NCBI RefSeq assembly: GCF_000708755.2 | Contig: NZ_JGVU02000001.1 | Location: forward strand, 1-64,000 | Length of the DNA: 64,000 nucleotides | Direction of reading: 5' to 3' | DNA from: Metabacillus indicus LMG 22858 | Lineage (GTDB): Bacteria; Bacillota; Bacilli; Bacillales; Bacillaceae | Part shown: positions 10,142-18,728 of the stretch, piece by piece | Numbering within the stretch: the stretch's first letter is position 1 | Layout: each line of letters opens with the position of its first letter | Made by a program: the position numbers and the translations under genes | The notes under the pieces: model-generated | The model's input: only the letters and a program-made list of their open reading frames with translations | What the model was told of the DNA's origin: nothing | The model's database searches: none

Positions 10142-10261
10142 TTATGGGCAAAATTTGATTTTGGGCTTTTGCCGGGAGGAGGGGAATTGTTTTATGATGG
10201 ATTTGAAAAAATGAAATTGTCTTATGATGATACTTGAAAAATGAAAGGGGATGTTTATTAG

Positions 10262-11167
10262 TTGAAGGACTTAAAAGAAAACCGGGAATTGCTAGTATAC
10301 CGGAGTTTGAACGCCAGATCCGTTTTGGATGAAGAAGCTCTCACCTGCTTGCGGCAGCTTGAAAAAGGGTTCCAGGGAGAAAAGTATTTTGAGCAGTGGC
10401 TTAAGGAGAATGGAGGGGATGGCATAGTGTTAAGCGATCTGCTCTTTGAAATTGGCGGATCTTTCGTACAAATTGATTCCCTGTTTATTAAACCTGATAA
10501 AATGTACGTGTTCAACGTAAAGAACTCGGAAGGTGATTACTTCGCAGAAGGAGAAAGGTGGTCGACCCCGGCCAAAAAAGAAATGAAAAACCCTTTGCTT
10601 CAGCTCAAAAGAAGCGAAGCCTTGCTCACTCGGCTTCTCCAGGACAAGACCATTAAGTTCTCCCTCGAACCATTCGTTGTCTTTGTAAATCCCCGATTCC
10701 ACCTTTACAACGCACCTCTTGACCAACCCATCATTTATTATCCCCAGCTGAACCGCTTTGCGGAAAAACTCAATCAAAAGCGGGGCAAGTTAACCGGCTT
10801 TCATGACATGCTCGCGAAAAAACTTCTGGATTCGCATGTGGAAGAATATCCGTTTTTGAAGCTTCCGGGGTATGGGTTTGAGGGGCTGGAAAAAGGTATT
10901 ATATGTCCTCAATGTCTATTGCTGTATACCCTCTTTAATAAAAGGAATTTTATATGCTCTAATTGTAAAACAACCGAACCGCTTCTACCTGCAGTATTAC
11001 GGGCAATAGGAGAATTCAGGCTTCTCTTCCCGGAAAAGAGGATCACTACAGATCAGATTCATGAATGGTGTAAGTTTGTTTTATCAAAAAAGACAATACG
11101 AAAGATTCTGTTCGCGCATTTTAAACACATAGGGCGCGGGAGGTCATCTCACTTTGTAGATAAATAA
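10262..11167 (+). CDS. NERD-domain (nuclease-related) protein with C-terminal zinc ribbon
   Basis: Begins with TTG after an AAAGGGG site. The 301 residues hold a NERD domain (about 37-150): GFQGEKYFEQWL, the FVQID strand (D72), and the core strand MYVFNVKN. NERD proteins are predicted PD-(D/E)XK-type nucleases. The core usually reads E-x-K; here it is N85-V86-K87, so a catalytic acid may be missing. The C-terminal part has two CxxC pairs (C215/C218 and C232/C235), a likely zinc ribbon, and a helical tail. Single-gene unit, no partner nearby. The substrate is unknown; the nuclease prediction is family knowledge only. Confidence 0.8.
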   Translation: MKDLKENRELLVYRSLNARSVLDEEALTCLRQLEKGFQGEKYFEQWLKENGGDGIVLSDLLFEIGGSFVQIDSLFIKPDKMYVFNVKNSEGDYFAEGERWSTPAKKEMKNPLLQLKRSEALLTRLLQDKTIKFSLEPFVVFVNPRFHLYNAPLDQPIIYYPQLNRFAEKLNQKRGKLTGFHDMLAKKLLDSHVEEYPFLKLPGYGFEGLEKGIICPQCLLLYTLFNKRNFICSNCKTTEPLLPAVLRAIGEFRLLFPEKRITTDQIHEWCKFVLSKKTIRKILFAHFKHIGRGRSSHFVDK

Positions 11168-11194
11168 GATTAGTGACATTGAAAAAAGGATTTT

Positions 11195-11720
11195 TCCGTT
11201 TGATGGTTCCGATCACAGAGATAAGTGCTGTCAAAAAAGAAAATCCGCTGCTTGATGGGTCCGATCTCGTAGATAAGTGCCATCAAAACAGAAAATCCTT
11301 AGTTTGATGGTTCCGATCACAGAGATAAGTGCCATCAAAACAGAAAATCCTTAGTTTGATGGTTCCGATCACAGAGATAAGTGCCATCAAAACAGAAAAT
11401 CCTCCGTTTGATGGTTCCAATCTCGTTGATAAGTACCATCAAAACAGAAAATCCTCCGTTTGATGGTTCCAATCTCGTTGATAAGTACCATCAAAACAGA
11501 AAATCCACCGCTTGATGGTTCCGATCACGGAGATAAGTGCCATCAAAACAGAAAATCCTTAGTTTGATGGTTCCGATCACGGAGATAAGTGCATCAAAAG
11601 TAAAATCCACCGCTTGATGGTTCCGATCTCGTAGATAAGTACCATCAAAACAGAAAATCCACCGCTTGATAGTTCCAAACTCAGAGATAAGTACCACCAA
11701 AAAAATACCACCACTCAATA
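11195..11720. repeat. Tandem array of 52-bp hairpin repeats, about ten copies
   Basis: Unit starts (GATGG) lie at 11202, 11254, 11306, 11358, 11410, 11462, 11514, 11566, 11616 and 11668, a period of 52 bp with one 50-bp step. A unit reads TTTGATGGTTCC, then a variable middle (GATCACAGAGATAAG or AATCTCGTTGATAAG), then TGCCATCAAAACAG and AAAATCC. TTTGATGG pairs with CCATCAAA to form a hairpin in nearly every unit. There are no unique spacers, so it is not CRISPR. The period is not a multiple of three, which argues against coding. The whole 650-base gap between the NERD gene and the next gene holds little else. Confidence 0.95.
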
Positions 11721-11816
11721 CTCCCCCTTAAACCCCCCTTCCCCACCAAAAAAATAAACTTTCACCAAAACCCGTCGATAACCTCCTAGTAGAACTATTT
11801 AAGGAGAGAGACATCA

Positions 11817-12776
11817 ATGAAAAAAATACTGATCATGATAGCGTCCTGTATGCTGCTTGCCGCCGGGTGCGGGAAGAGTGAGGCAGTCAGCAGCGCGGAT
11901 CAAAAAATAAAAGTGGGGATTATGCTCTCGGATGTGGGGCTTGGGGATCAGTCCTTCAGTGATTCGGCGTTTGCGGGTCTGGTCAAGTCCCGTGATAAAC
12001 TTGGGATTCTGTTTGATTACCGGGAGCTCGAAAAAACGGGCACTTATGAAAAAGGACTTACCGAGCTTGTTGAAGAGGGGAATGATCTTGTCGTTGGACT
12101 TGGGTTTATGGTTCAGGAAGATTTAGAAAAAGCGGCAAAGAAGTTTCCGGAACAGCAGTTTATGCTGATTGATGCGGTTTCCGAGCTCGAAAATATTACG
12201 TCCGTTACTTTTAAAGAGGATGAAGGGAGCTTTCTCGCCGGAGTTGTTGCAGCGATGGCTACAAAAACAAATACAATCGGTTTTATCGGCGGCGCTGATG
12301 TTCCGCTTATAAACAAGTTCGCTGACGGATTTGCAGAAGGGGCAAGAACGATCAAGCCTGAGATTGTCATCTACACGGAGTATGCAAATGATTTCGGGAA
12401 TGACATCAAGGGCGGGGTAATGGCAGACAGCATGATCAAGAGAAAGGCGGATGTGCTTTATGCAGCAGCCGGTTTTACGGGCGCAGGTGTTTTAAAGGCC
12501 GCCCAGGACAGCGGGGTATATGCAATTGGTGTTGACAGTGATCAGTATTTTTATGCGGAAAAGGCTGTTGTGACGTCGATGATGAAAAATGTGGATATCG
12601 GCATTTTTCAGCTTCTGAAAGATTATGTGAAAAAACAGGAGCTTCCTGATGGGCATATTGAACTTGGTGTGAAGGATAATGGGGTTCAGCTGGCTCCGAT
12701 CCGTGTACTGAGCCTGACCGAACAGCAGCAGAAAACGCTTGATCAATGGAAGCAAAAATTAGCAGAGAGCAACTAG
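11817..12776 (+). CDS. BMP-family substrate-binding lipoprotein paired with a chemoreceptor
   Basis: A 319-residue exported lipoprotein. The signal peptide ends in the lipobox LAAGC (C18), so the mature protein should be anchored to the outer face of the membrane. The rest is a periplasmic-binding fold of the BMP (Bmp/Med, PnrA-like) type: [16 protein letters not shown] near the start, [10 protein letters not shown], and [21 protein letters not shown] near residue 240. PnrA-like members bind purine nucleosides. No ABC permease or ATPase lies nearby; a chemoreceptor starts ten bases after the stop, sharing the AGGAGG site with it. A role as a ligand-binding partner of that receptor is my inference. 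Confidence 0.88.
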   Translation: MKKILIMIASCMLLAAGCGKSEAVSSADQKIKVGIMLSDVGLGDQSFSDSAFAGLVKSRDKLGILFDYRELEKTGTYEKGLTELVEEGNDLVVGLGFMVQEDLEKAAKKFPEQQFMLIDAVSELENITSVTFKEDEGSFLAGVVAAMATKTNTIGFIGGADVPLINKFADGFAEGARTIKPEIVIYTEYANDFGNDIKGGVMADSMIKRKADVLYAAAGFTGAGVLKAAQDSGVYAIGVDSDQYFYAEKAVVTSMMKNVDIGIFQLLKDYVKKQELPDGHIELGVKDNGVQLAPIRVLSLTEQQQKTLDQWKQKLAESN

Positions 12777-12786
12777 GAGGATCACC

Positions 12787-14439
12787 GTGTCATTAAAGAA
12801 AAAATTATTGTTCAATTCTGTCGGCATTATCATACTTGCTACCTTTATGATTGGCTTTATCGTCTTTAACATGCTGATGATTCAAAAAACAAACCAGAAT
12901 GAAGTTCCTGTGCTTTTGAACGTTGAAAAACTGCAGGGGGAGTTAAACGCATCTAAACAAAGCTTAAACAATTTCGCCTTTTCTCTATCCGATGCACACA
13001 AGGAGGAGGCGCTGCAGTCGCTGAACAGGACGGAAAAGCTTTTAGACAGCCTGAATCAGACCTTGCAGGATGAAAATGGGAAGAATGCTTTAAAAAAGGC
13101 ATCAGCCAAATTCGATGAACTCAAGCAGAAAACGCTGCCTGCACTTGAAGAGAAAAATCAGGCAGAAGTGAAACGCCAGGCTGTTAGAGTGGACGGGATC
13201 TCAAATGATATTTATTTTGTGAATCTCCATGTTCATGACAGATACACCTTTATTCAAGAAGAAGTAAAGGGACAGATTGAGTTTGTCATTTTGTCGGCGG
13301 CCATTGGAACGGCCCTTTTAATTCTTGTTTCAAGTGTTCTTGTGATCAGAATGACTTCGTCGATTACGAAGCCACTAAAAAGCATGTCAGCACAGGCGGC
13401 GGCTATTGCACAGGGGAACCTTGCCGTGCAGTCTTTGACCTATAAGGGGAAAGATGAAATCGGGGCATTAAATGATTCGTTTTCAAGTATGGTAAATCAG
13501 CTGAAAGGGCTGATTCTATCCATTGACACTGTAAGCAAACAGGTCGATGGATTTGCTGAAACCCTTGACGGTGAAACACGTATCTTAAGTGAAATCAGTG
13601 GACAGGTCGTTTTATCAACAGATGAACTGTCTGCCGGCTCCCAATCGATTTCTTCTGATCTTCAGGATGCTGTTTCTCTGATTGAGCGGATGGATGCAGG
13701 CTTCAGCGAAAACGTCATCCGCTCCCAAAAGTCTGTAAAATTTGGAGAAGAAGCGGCAGGCGCTATTCAAGCGGGGCAGGGGGCAATCAGCACCCAGAGC
13801 GATTTACTTAAAGAAAATGGCGTCATTATGAATCTGATCAACCAGTCCACAACAACCTTTTTAGGCTATATGACGAAAATCGAAGATATGACGAAGGTAG
13901 TCTCAAGCATTGCCGATCAGACCAATCTTCTTGCGTTAAATGCAGCAATAGAGGCTGCCCGAGCAGGGGAAGCGGGAAAGGGATTTGCCGTAGTGGCAGC
14001 AGAAGTCAGAAAGCTTGCAGAAGAATCTACGAATGCCACCTCCCAAATCTTTGAAATGGCAAGCCTGATGCAATCCGGTATTGCAAACATTTCTGAATCT
14101 GTAGCAAAAGGGGTTTCCCTTGCAGAAAAGCAAAAGACGGGCATGGACATCACGACACAGGCTTTTGATGCGATTGATGAAAAAATGAAGAATATTACCC
14201 TGGAACTGATTGGCCTTGAAGCAGGTGTGAATCACTCGAAAACACTAGGAGGGAATGTTCTGCAAAATGTTGAAAGCATCAGCGCTGTAGTGGAGGAAAC
14301 GGCAGCGGGAAGCGAGGAAATTTCAGCTTCAACTGCTGAGCAGCTTGCTGCTTTTGAAAAAATGGCTGAAGGGGTTTCAGAGCTGAGAAAGCTGACCTTT
14401 GATCTCAAGCAAACAGTAACTCAATTTAAATTAAATTAA
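12787..14439 (+). CDS. Methyl-accepting chemotaxis protein
   Basis: A membrane chemoreceptor of 550 residues starting at GTG, six bases after AGGAGG that overlaps the stop of the lipoprotein gene. Order: transmembrane helix 1 (about 8-31), an extracellular four-helix-type sensor (about 32-160), transmembrane helix 2 (about 165-187), HAMP domain (about 188-242), and a long signalling coiled coil. The highly conserved hairpin tip that contacts CheA/CheW lies at about 371-405 ([21 protein letters not shown]). Coupling to the BMP lipoprotein suggests that it senses a ligand through that protein, which is inference. A hairpin follows the stop. Confidence 0.93.
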   Translation: MSLKKKLLFNSVGIIILATFMIGFIVFNMLMIQKTNQNEVPVLLNVEKLQGELNASKQSLNNFAFSLSDAHKEEALQSLNRTEKLLDSLNQTLQDENGKNALKKASAKFDELKQKTLPALEEKNQAEVKRQAVRVDGISNDIYFVNLHVHDRYTFIQEEVKGQIEFVILSAAIGTALLILVSSVLVIRMTSSITKPLKSMSAQAAAIAQGNLAVQSLTYKGKDEIGALNDSFSSMVNQLKGLILSIDTVSKQVDGFAETLDGETRILSEISGQVVLSTDELSAGSQSISSDLQDAVSLIERMDAGFSENVIRSQKSVKFGEEAAGAIQAGQGAISTQSDLLKENGVIMNLINQSTTTFLGYMTKIEDMTKVVSSIADQTNLLALNAAIEAARAGEAGKGFAVVAAEVRKLAEESTNATSQIFEMASLMQSGIANISESVAKGVSLAEKQKTGMDITTQAFDAIDEKMKNITLELIGLEAGVNHSKTLGGNVLQNVESISAVVEETAAGSEEISASTAEQLAAFEKMAEGVSELRKLTFDLKQTVTQFKLN

Positions 14440-14473
14440 AAAAACAGCAGCGGATCCTCCCCCGCTGCTGTTT
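14438..14473. terminator. Bidirectional terminator between the chemoreceptor and DUF3941 genes
   Basis: AACAGCAGCGG / CCGCTGCTGTT with a seven-A run on the plus side (T run for the minus-strand gene). It lies between convergent genes. Confidence 0.8.
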
Positions 14474-14483
14474 CCATTTCTGA

Positions 14484-14618
14484 TTACAAGTGATCTGTTT
14501 TCTTAGAATATTGACGTTCGCCTTGTTGGCGGCTTTTTTCGCGCATCATGTTTTTTTCATGCTGCTTGGCATTGTTGTCTTTTGCTTTTTTGTCGTTATC
14601 GCTTGTATGGGACATCAT
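14484..14618 (-). CDS. DUF3941-family small hydrophilic protein
   Basis: A 44-residue, highly charged protein (MMSHTSDNDKKAKDNNA..., ending SKKTDHL), rich in Lys, Asp, Asn and Gln, with no hydrophobic stretch. The pattern matches the DUF3941 family of small Bacillus proteins as I recall it. AAAGGAG precedes a doubled ATG, so translation may start at 14618 or 14615. A terminator follows at once. The function is unknown. Confidence 0.75.
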   Translation of the reverse strand: MMSHTSDNDKKAKDNNAKQHEKNMMREKSRQQGERQYSKKTDHL

Positions 14619-14670
14619 CAAAACTCCTTTAAAAATGATACGTTTAGGATGCCCCCTGAGAAGAAAAATA

Positions 14671-15531
14671 TTATGAGATCTGTTTGTTTAAGAAAAAGAT
14701 GGCGATTGTGCCGGGGCCTGAGTGTGCTCCAACGGAACAGCCGACCGTGTTGATGTAGATTTCTTTAGGCTGGAATTCAGCCTGGATCATGGACTTGATT
14801 TCATTAGCGGAATCAAGGTCATCGCCATGGCTGATGCCGATTGTCTGATTGCTTAAGTCTGTGCCGCGATCTTTCATGATTTCGATGACACGCCGGAATA
14901 CTTTTTTTCTTCCTCTGATTTTCTCAAGAGGAATCAGTTTTCCGTCCTCAACGTGCAGGAGAGGCTTTATGTTCAGCAGACCGCCGACAAATGCGGACGT
15001 TTTGCTGATGCGGCCGCCCCTTGCGAGATACTCGAGATTATCGACTGTGAAAATGTGTTCTGTATGCACGCAGAAGTCCTTTACAGACTCTGCGATTTCG
15101 TGTAGAGTTTTTCCTTTACCGGCGAGTTCTGCTGCGTATTTTACAGCAAGGCCAAGTCCCAGTGATGCACATTTAGAATCGATAATGACAAGCTCAAAAT
15201 CTGGATATTCTTCTCGGACCTCATTGCCGATCATGACCGCAGTCTGATATGTGCCTGAAAGCTCTGAAGAAAAGGCTACATACAGAGCAGGCACTTTCTT
15301 TTGGGCAAGAGAGGTAAAGATCTCTTTGACATCCAGAGGGGAAATTTGCGTTGTTTTCGCGACTTTTCCTTCTCTCATTGCATCGTATACTTCCTTCGGT
15401 GTAATGGTCAGAAGGTCGCGGTAATCATGCTCATCAATATGTACGCCCAGCGGAAGCAGCGTGACTCCGTTCTTTTCGTAAAACTCAAGCGGCAGGTCGC
15501 TTGCGCTGTCTGCGAGGATGTGAACCGTCAT
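14671..15531 (-). CDS. yitS: DegV-family fatty-acid-binding protein
   Basis: A 286-residue DegV protein. Members bind a fatty acid in a pocket between two domains; in Gram-positives such FakB-type proteins present fatty acids to the FakA kinase for phospholipid synthesis. Landmarks: the opening strand ILADSASDLP, TTQISP near 80, FSSELSGTYQ, DSKCASLGLG, the GGRISKTSAFVGGLLNIKP segment, and the GPGTIAIFF tail. The start follows GAGGTG. In B. subtilis yitS is next to yitT, as here (divergent). No FakA gene is in the window, so the kinase partner is assumed to be elsewhere. Confidence 0.93.
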   Translation of the reverse strand: MTVHILADSASDLPLEFYEKNGVTLLPLGVHIDEHDYRDLLTITPKEVYDAMREGKVAKTTQISPLDVKEIFTSLAQKKVPALYVAFSSELSGTYQTAVMIGNEVREEYPDFELVIIDSKCASLGLGLAVKYAAELAGKGKTLHEIAESVKDFCVHTEHIFTVDNLEYLARGGRISKTSAFVGGLLNIKPLLHVEDGKLIPLEKIRGRKKVFRRVIEIMKDRGTDLSNQTIGISHGDDLDSANEIKSMIQAEFQPKEIYINTVGCSVGAHSGPGTIAIFFLNKQIS

Positions 15532-15735
15532 TTTTGCACCTCATTTCACGTGATTTTTCCAATTTGCGTGAGAATAGTCTCATTTTGATTGATCTTATAG
15601 TAAAAGTAGCACTTAGCCAAATAGAAGTAAAGAACAACGAAAGCCCTGAAAGACAATATTTGTATTGGTCTGCAAGAAAAAAGGGTAAATCAGAAATACT
15701 ATTAATATCTTATAGCCCGGGAGGATTTTCTGCAA

Positions 15736-16578
15736 ATGGTTTATGAAGAAGTCAAAAAAGGAATAATTGTGATTTTCGGCGCGTTGCTGAACGCTGTCGG
15801 CCTTAACCTGTTTATGATTCCTGCGGATGTATACGCCAGCGGATTTACAGGGATTGCCCAGCTTTTATCAAGCGTTTTGATTGAATATACGCCGCTTAAC
15901 ATATCGACCGGGGTACTGCTGCTCCTGCTGAATATTCCTGTAGCGATTTTAGGCTGGCAGAAGGTAGGAAAATCATTTACGCTCTACAGTGTGCTGAGCG
16001 TCGCAGCGACAACCTTCTTTCTGTCGATTGTCCCGCTCTATCCGCTGTCTGAAGACATCCTGCTGAATGCCGTATTCGGTGGCGTGATTGTAGCAATCGG
16101 AGTCGGAATCACGCTTAAATACGGGGCATCAACAGGAGGTCTTGATATTGTTGCCATGATTCTTTCACGCATGAAAGACAAGCCCGTGGGAACGTATTTC
16201 TTCATTTTGAACGGAATCATCATCTTTACAGCCGGTTTGCTTTACGGGTGGGAAAAAGCACTCTATACCCTTGTCACTCTTTACGCTTCAACAAGGGTCA
16301 TCGATGCGATCCATACCCGTCATGAAAAACTGACGGCCATGATTATCACGAAAAAAGCTGATGACCTGAAAAAGGCAATTCATGCTAAAATGGTAAGAGG
16401 CATCACGATGGTTCCTGCTAAAGGGGCCTTTACTAACGAACAAAAGGACATGCTGATGATCGTAATCACGCGCTATGAACTTTATGATTTAGAAAAAATC
16501 ATTAAGGAAGTGGATCCAAAGGCATTCACAAACATTCTTCAGACAACAGGCATCTTTGGATTCTTCCGCAAAGAATAG
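15736..16578 (+). CDS. yitT: YitT-family membrane protein (DUF161-DUF2179)
   Basis: A 280-residue integral membrane protein. About five to six hydrophobic helices fill residues 10-195; the cytoplasmic C-terminal domain (about 200-280) is the DUF2179 domain. Typical family segments are NLFMIPADVYASGFTGIAQ and KYGASTGGLDIVA. The transported substrate, if any, is not known for most members. The start follows GGGAGG. It forms an operon with the ipi-like lipoprotein gene, whose ribosome binding site overlaps this gene's stop codon. Confidence 0.93.
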   Translation: MVYEEVKKGIIVIFGALLNAVGLNLFMIPADVYASGFTGIAQLLSSVLIEYTPLNISTGVLLLLLNIPVAILGWQKVGKSFTLYSVLSVAATTFFLSIVPLYPLSEDILLNAVFGGVIVAIGVGITLKYGASTGGLDIVAMILSRMKDKPVGTYFFILNGIIIFTAGLLYGWEKALYTLVTLYASTRVIDAIHTRHEKLTAMIITKKADDLKKAIHAKMVRGITMVPAKGAFTNEQKDMLMIVITRYELYDLEKIIKEVDPKAFTNILQTTGIFGFFRKE

Positions 16579-16590
16579 GAGAAACGCGCA

Positions 16591-17070
16591 ATGAAAAAAC
16601 TTTTGTTCATTCTTGGCTTTTTGATTCTTGCAGGCTGCGGCCAAAGTGCTGAACAGCCGGAAGAAAAAGAACAAGCGGAAGAGGTGTCGGGTGATATGGA
16701 AGAAAAAGATGTCGAGCTTTCAGTTGAAACAAAAGAAGAATCAGGTGTTGTCCAAATCACCATGACGGTTAAAAACAACTCAGATGAAGAAAAAAACTTT
16801 GAATTCTCGTCCGGACAAAAGTACGAAATCATTATTACCGATCCGAACGGGGCAGAGGTCTACAAATATTCTAAAGGCAAAATGTTTACACAGGCGCTGC
16901 AGTATCTAACCATTCCTCCGGGTGAAAGCAAAACCTACCAGGAGACATGGGACATGAAATCAGCAGGAAGCCTGCAGGCGGGAGACTATACAGTAACCGC
17001 TCAGTTTGCCGGAAAAGCTGAAGGAGAAAAGCCTCTTCAGGAAGTCAAAACCTTTACAGTTTCAGAATAA
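16591..17070 (+). CDS. BsuPI-domain lipoprotein (intracellular proteinase inhibitor homologue)
   Basis: A 159-residue protein. A signal peptide with lipobox LAGC (C16) is followed by an acidic linker (about 20-45) and an all-beta BsuPI domain (about 50-157) with landmarks MTVKNNSDEEKNFEFSSGQ, YKYSKGKMFTQALQ and PPGESKTYQETWD. The B. subtilis homologue Ipi inhibits an intracellular serine protease, but this copy carries a lipobox and should sit outside the membrane, so its target may differ. It is the second gene of an operon with yitT and is followed by a strong terminator. The lipobox is clear; the inhibitory role is family knowledge. Confidence 0.88.
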   Translation: MKKLLFILGFLILAGCGQSAEQPEEKEQAEEVSGDMEEKDVELSVETKEESGVVQITMTVKNNSDEEKNFEFSSGQKYEIIITDPNGAEVYKYSKGKMFTQALQYLTIPPGESKTYQETWDMKSAGSLQAGDYTVTAQFAGKAEGEKPLQEVKTFTVSE

Positions 17071-17102
17071 AACGGCTGCGGTTTATCCGCAGCTTTTTTT
17101 GT
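17070..17102 (+). terminator. Terminator of yitT-ipi
   Basis: AACGGCTGCGG / CCGCAGCTTTTTTT hairpin with a run of seven T, directly after the stop codon. Confidence 0.85.
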
Positions 17103-17115
17103 TCTTTCAGCACTT

Positions 17116-17145
17116 AAAATCCCCGGAATACAGATTCCGGGGACC
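17116..17145 (-). terminator. Hairpin after the DUF3813 gene
   Basis: CCCCGGAAT / ATTCCGGGG inverted repeat with a short T tract on the minus strand, just after the stop codon at 17156. Confidence 0.65.
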
Positions 17146-17155
17146 GCCATCATAC

Positions 17156-17515
17156 CTACATGTTCTTCAGTTCATCCTGAAGTTCGCTGAGCTGTTTTTG
17201 CTCTGCCGGTGAAGCGTTGGCAAATGCGGACATAAGTGCATTTTCGGCTTTTGCTTTAGAATCTGCGTCTACGCTTTCGCCGCCATGCTGCTGAGCCCCG
17301 CCTTGCTGACCGCCATGCTGAGAGCTGTAGTTTTGATGTTCATTGTGATTTGCACCGTAGCTATGGGGTCCATTTTGCTGAGCTCCTTGCTGCGAGCTGT
17401 ACTGATTTTCTTCAGAACGGTGTTCATGACCATGGTCATGACCCATTTTGCCGGTTAGAACTTCTCCGGCTTTTTCGACTGCTTTGCGTGCTGCCTGAAA
17501 TAGTTGGTTACCCAT
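17156..17515 (-). CDS. DUF3813 protein with a His/Gln/Gly-rich insert (YizC-like)
   Basis: A 119-residue soluble protein. The head (MGNQLFQAARKAVEKAGEV) and tail (KAENALMSAFANASPAEQ...) match the DUF3813/YizC family, whose members I recall as much shorter. Between them lies a roughly 60-residue insert rich in His, Gln, Gly, Asn and Ser (about 23-80) with HDHGHEH and HGGQQGG runs, which could bind metal but looks disordered. The start follows AGGAGG, which overlaps the end of the upstream 49-residue gene, so the two are co-transcribed. In B. subtilis yizC also sits between ipi and yitU. Function unknown. Confidence 0.75.
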   Translation of the reverse strand: MGNQLFQAARKAVEKAGEVLTGKMGHDHGHEHRSEENQYSSQQGAQQNGPHSYGANHNEHQNYSSQHGGQQGGAQQHGGESVDADSKAKAENALMSAFANASPAEQKQLSELQDELKNM

Positions 17516-17518
17516 AAT

Positions 17519-17668
17519 TTAAAAGCCTCCTAAAGAGGATTTTTCTGCCATTTGAGCTTTGCGCTCTTCTGACTCAGCCATTGTTGTATGATAAGGGAAA
17601 CGTTCATCATGTTTCGAAACGGAATCTTTACCTTGCTGAACAAAGCGTTTAGATTTATTACTGCTCAT
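17519..17668 (-). CDS. Unrecognised 49-residue hydrophilic protein
   Basis: Too short to stand out as an open frame, but well supported: ATG at 17668 lies eight bases after AGGGGG, the protein is strongly hydrophilic (MSSNKSKRFVQQGKDS..., ending AEKSSLGGF), and its stop overlaps the ribosome binding region of the DUF3813 gene. The two therefore form an operon. I do not recognise the family. Charged, helix-prone composition suggests a small soluble, perhaps sporulation-related protein, but that is only a guess. Confidence 0.65.
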   Translation of the reverse strand: MSSNKSKRFVQQGKDSVSKHDERFPYHTTMAESEERKAQMAEKSSLGGF

Positions 17669-17761
17669 GCGAAATTCCCCCTAAGATGAATGGTTGACGC
17701 TGCTGCTGCGTCCTCATTATTTTGTCTCATGCGGAGGCGTTTTATGGATGGAAAACTTCAC

Positions 17762-17797
17762 TAAAAAAAGACGCCTTACAGAGATAGGGCGTCTTTT
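17762..17797 (-). terminator. Terminator of yitU
   Basis: AAAGACGCC / GGGCGTCTTT stem overlapping the yitU stop codon, with a seven-A run on the plus side that gives the T run on the minus strand. Confidence 0.85.
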
Positions 17798-18588
17798 AAG
17801 TATACGGCAATGCCGTCTTCTTCGTTTGTTTTCGTTTCGCGGTTTGCGACTTCTTTCAGTTTCGGGATGGCATTACCCATTGCCACTCCCTGTCCTGCGT
17901 ATTCCAGCATTTCAAGGTCGTTGTCTTCGTCTCCGAAGGCAATAATTCTTTCTGCGGGAATCGAGTAGGAATCGGCAATGATTTTCAGGCCGACGGCTTT
18001 GTTCATGCCGCGCTTGATTAATTCGATGACGTGCCAAGGAGCTGCCCAGCGTCTGTGGTCAACAAGCTCTGCATGCACATCCGACAGATAGGTGCGGATG
18101 TTTTCCACTTCCTCTTCTGATGCATGAATCAGAATACTTGTCACATCATCACCGAGATTTTTGCGGAGATCTCCCACTGTAATGTCGGATGTATTCATTG
18201 TAAATACATCGAGTAATTTTTCGTCATGATAGTGAAAATAAACATGATCGATTATTTCGGCCAGGATGTTTTTCACGTTGTGCTTTTCACATACTTCAAC
18301 AATCTGTTTGACAGTTTCCACATCCAGCGTAGTGTGAAAAGCTCCCCATTGATCGTCTTTCGGGTGATGGACAAATGCCCCGTTGAAATTGACAACAGGT
18401 GTATCAAGCTCGAGCTCTTCATAATACATGGAGCTTGCTCTGTATGGGCGGCCTGTTGAGATGCAGACGATATGTCCCGCTTCTCTCGCTTTTTTTAAGA
18501 TTTCTTTTGAATAGGCAGAAATCGTTTTATCATCCTTTAATAAAGTACCATCTAAATCGAGTGCAATTAAATGAGGTAGTGTCGTCAT
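17776..18588 (-). CDS. yitU: HAD-superfamily phosphatase, Cof type
   Basis: A 270-residue Cof-type (class IIB) HAD hydrolase that removes phosphate from small sugar or cofactor phosphates. Motif I is DLDGTL (nucleophile D11, acid D13), motif II the STG of CISTGRPY, motif III a lysine around 200 (KAVGLK), and motif IV GDEDNDLEML. The cap domain lies between motifs II and III. In B. subtilis YitU is one of the enzymes shown to dephosphorylate a riboflavin precursor. The start follows AAAGGAG. Substrate here is inferred only from that relative. Confidence 0.92.
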   Translation of the reverse strand: MTTLPHLIALDLDGTLLKDDKTISAYSKEILKKAREAGHIVCISTGRPYRASSMYYEELELDTPVVNFNGAFVHHPKDDQWGAFHTTLDVETVKQIVEVCEKHNVKNILAEIIDHVYFHYHDEKLLDVFTMNTSDITVGDLRKNLGDDVTSILIHASEEEVENIRTYLSDVHAELVDHRRWAAPWHVIELIKRGMNKAVGLKIIADSYSIPAERIIAFGDEDNDLEMLEYAGQGVAMGNAIPKLKEVANRETKTNEEDGIAVYLKDALSL

Positions 18589-18728
18589 AGAAGCTCCTTT
18601 ATTTTATGATTGGAGGGACGGCTGAAAAACAAAGTCCCCTTACAGTGTATCTTTTTTCCAAGATTATTGTCTACATGTTACACTTATGTTTAGAAAAGAA
18701 AAGAAGTCTCAAAAAGGAGGTATACCTC

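Noticed and set aside
11491-11718. Open frame across the first array, minus strand (75 codons)
   Set aside because: It is a by-product of repeats with a 52-bp period; it has no ribosome binding site and no known domain.
11195-11720. Repeat array as a CRISPR locus
   Set aside because: Units are directly joined, with no unique spacers and no cas genes nearby; the variable middles recur in several units.
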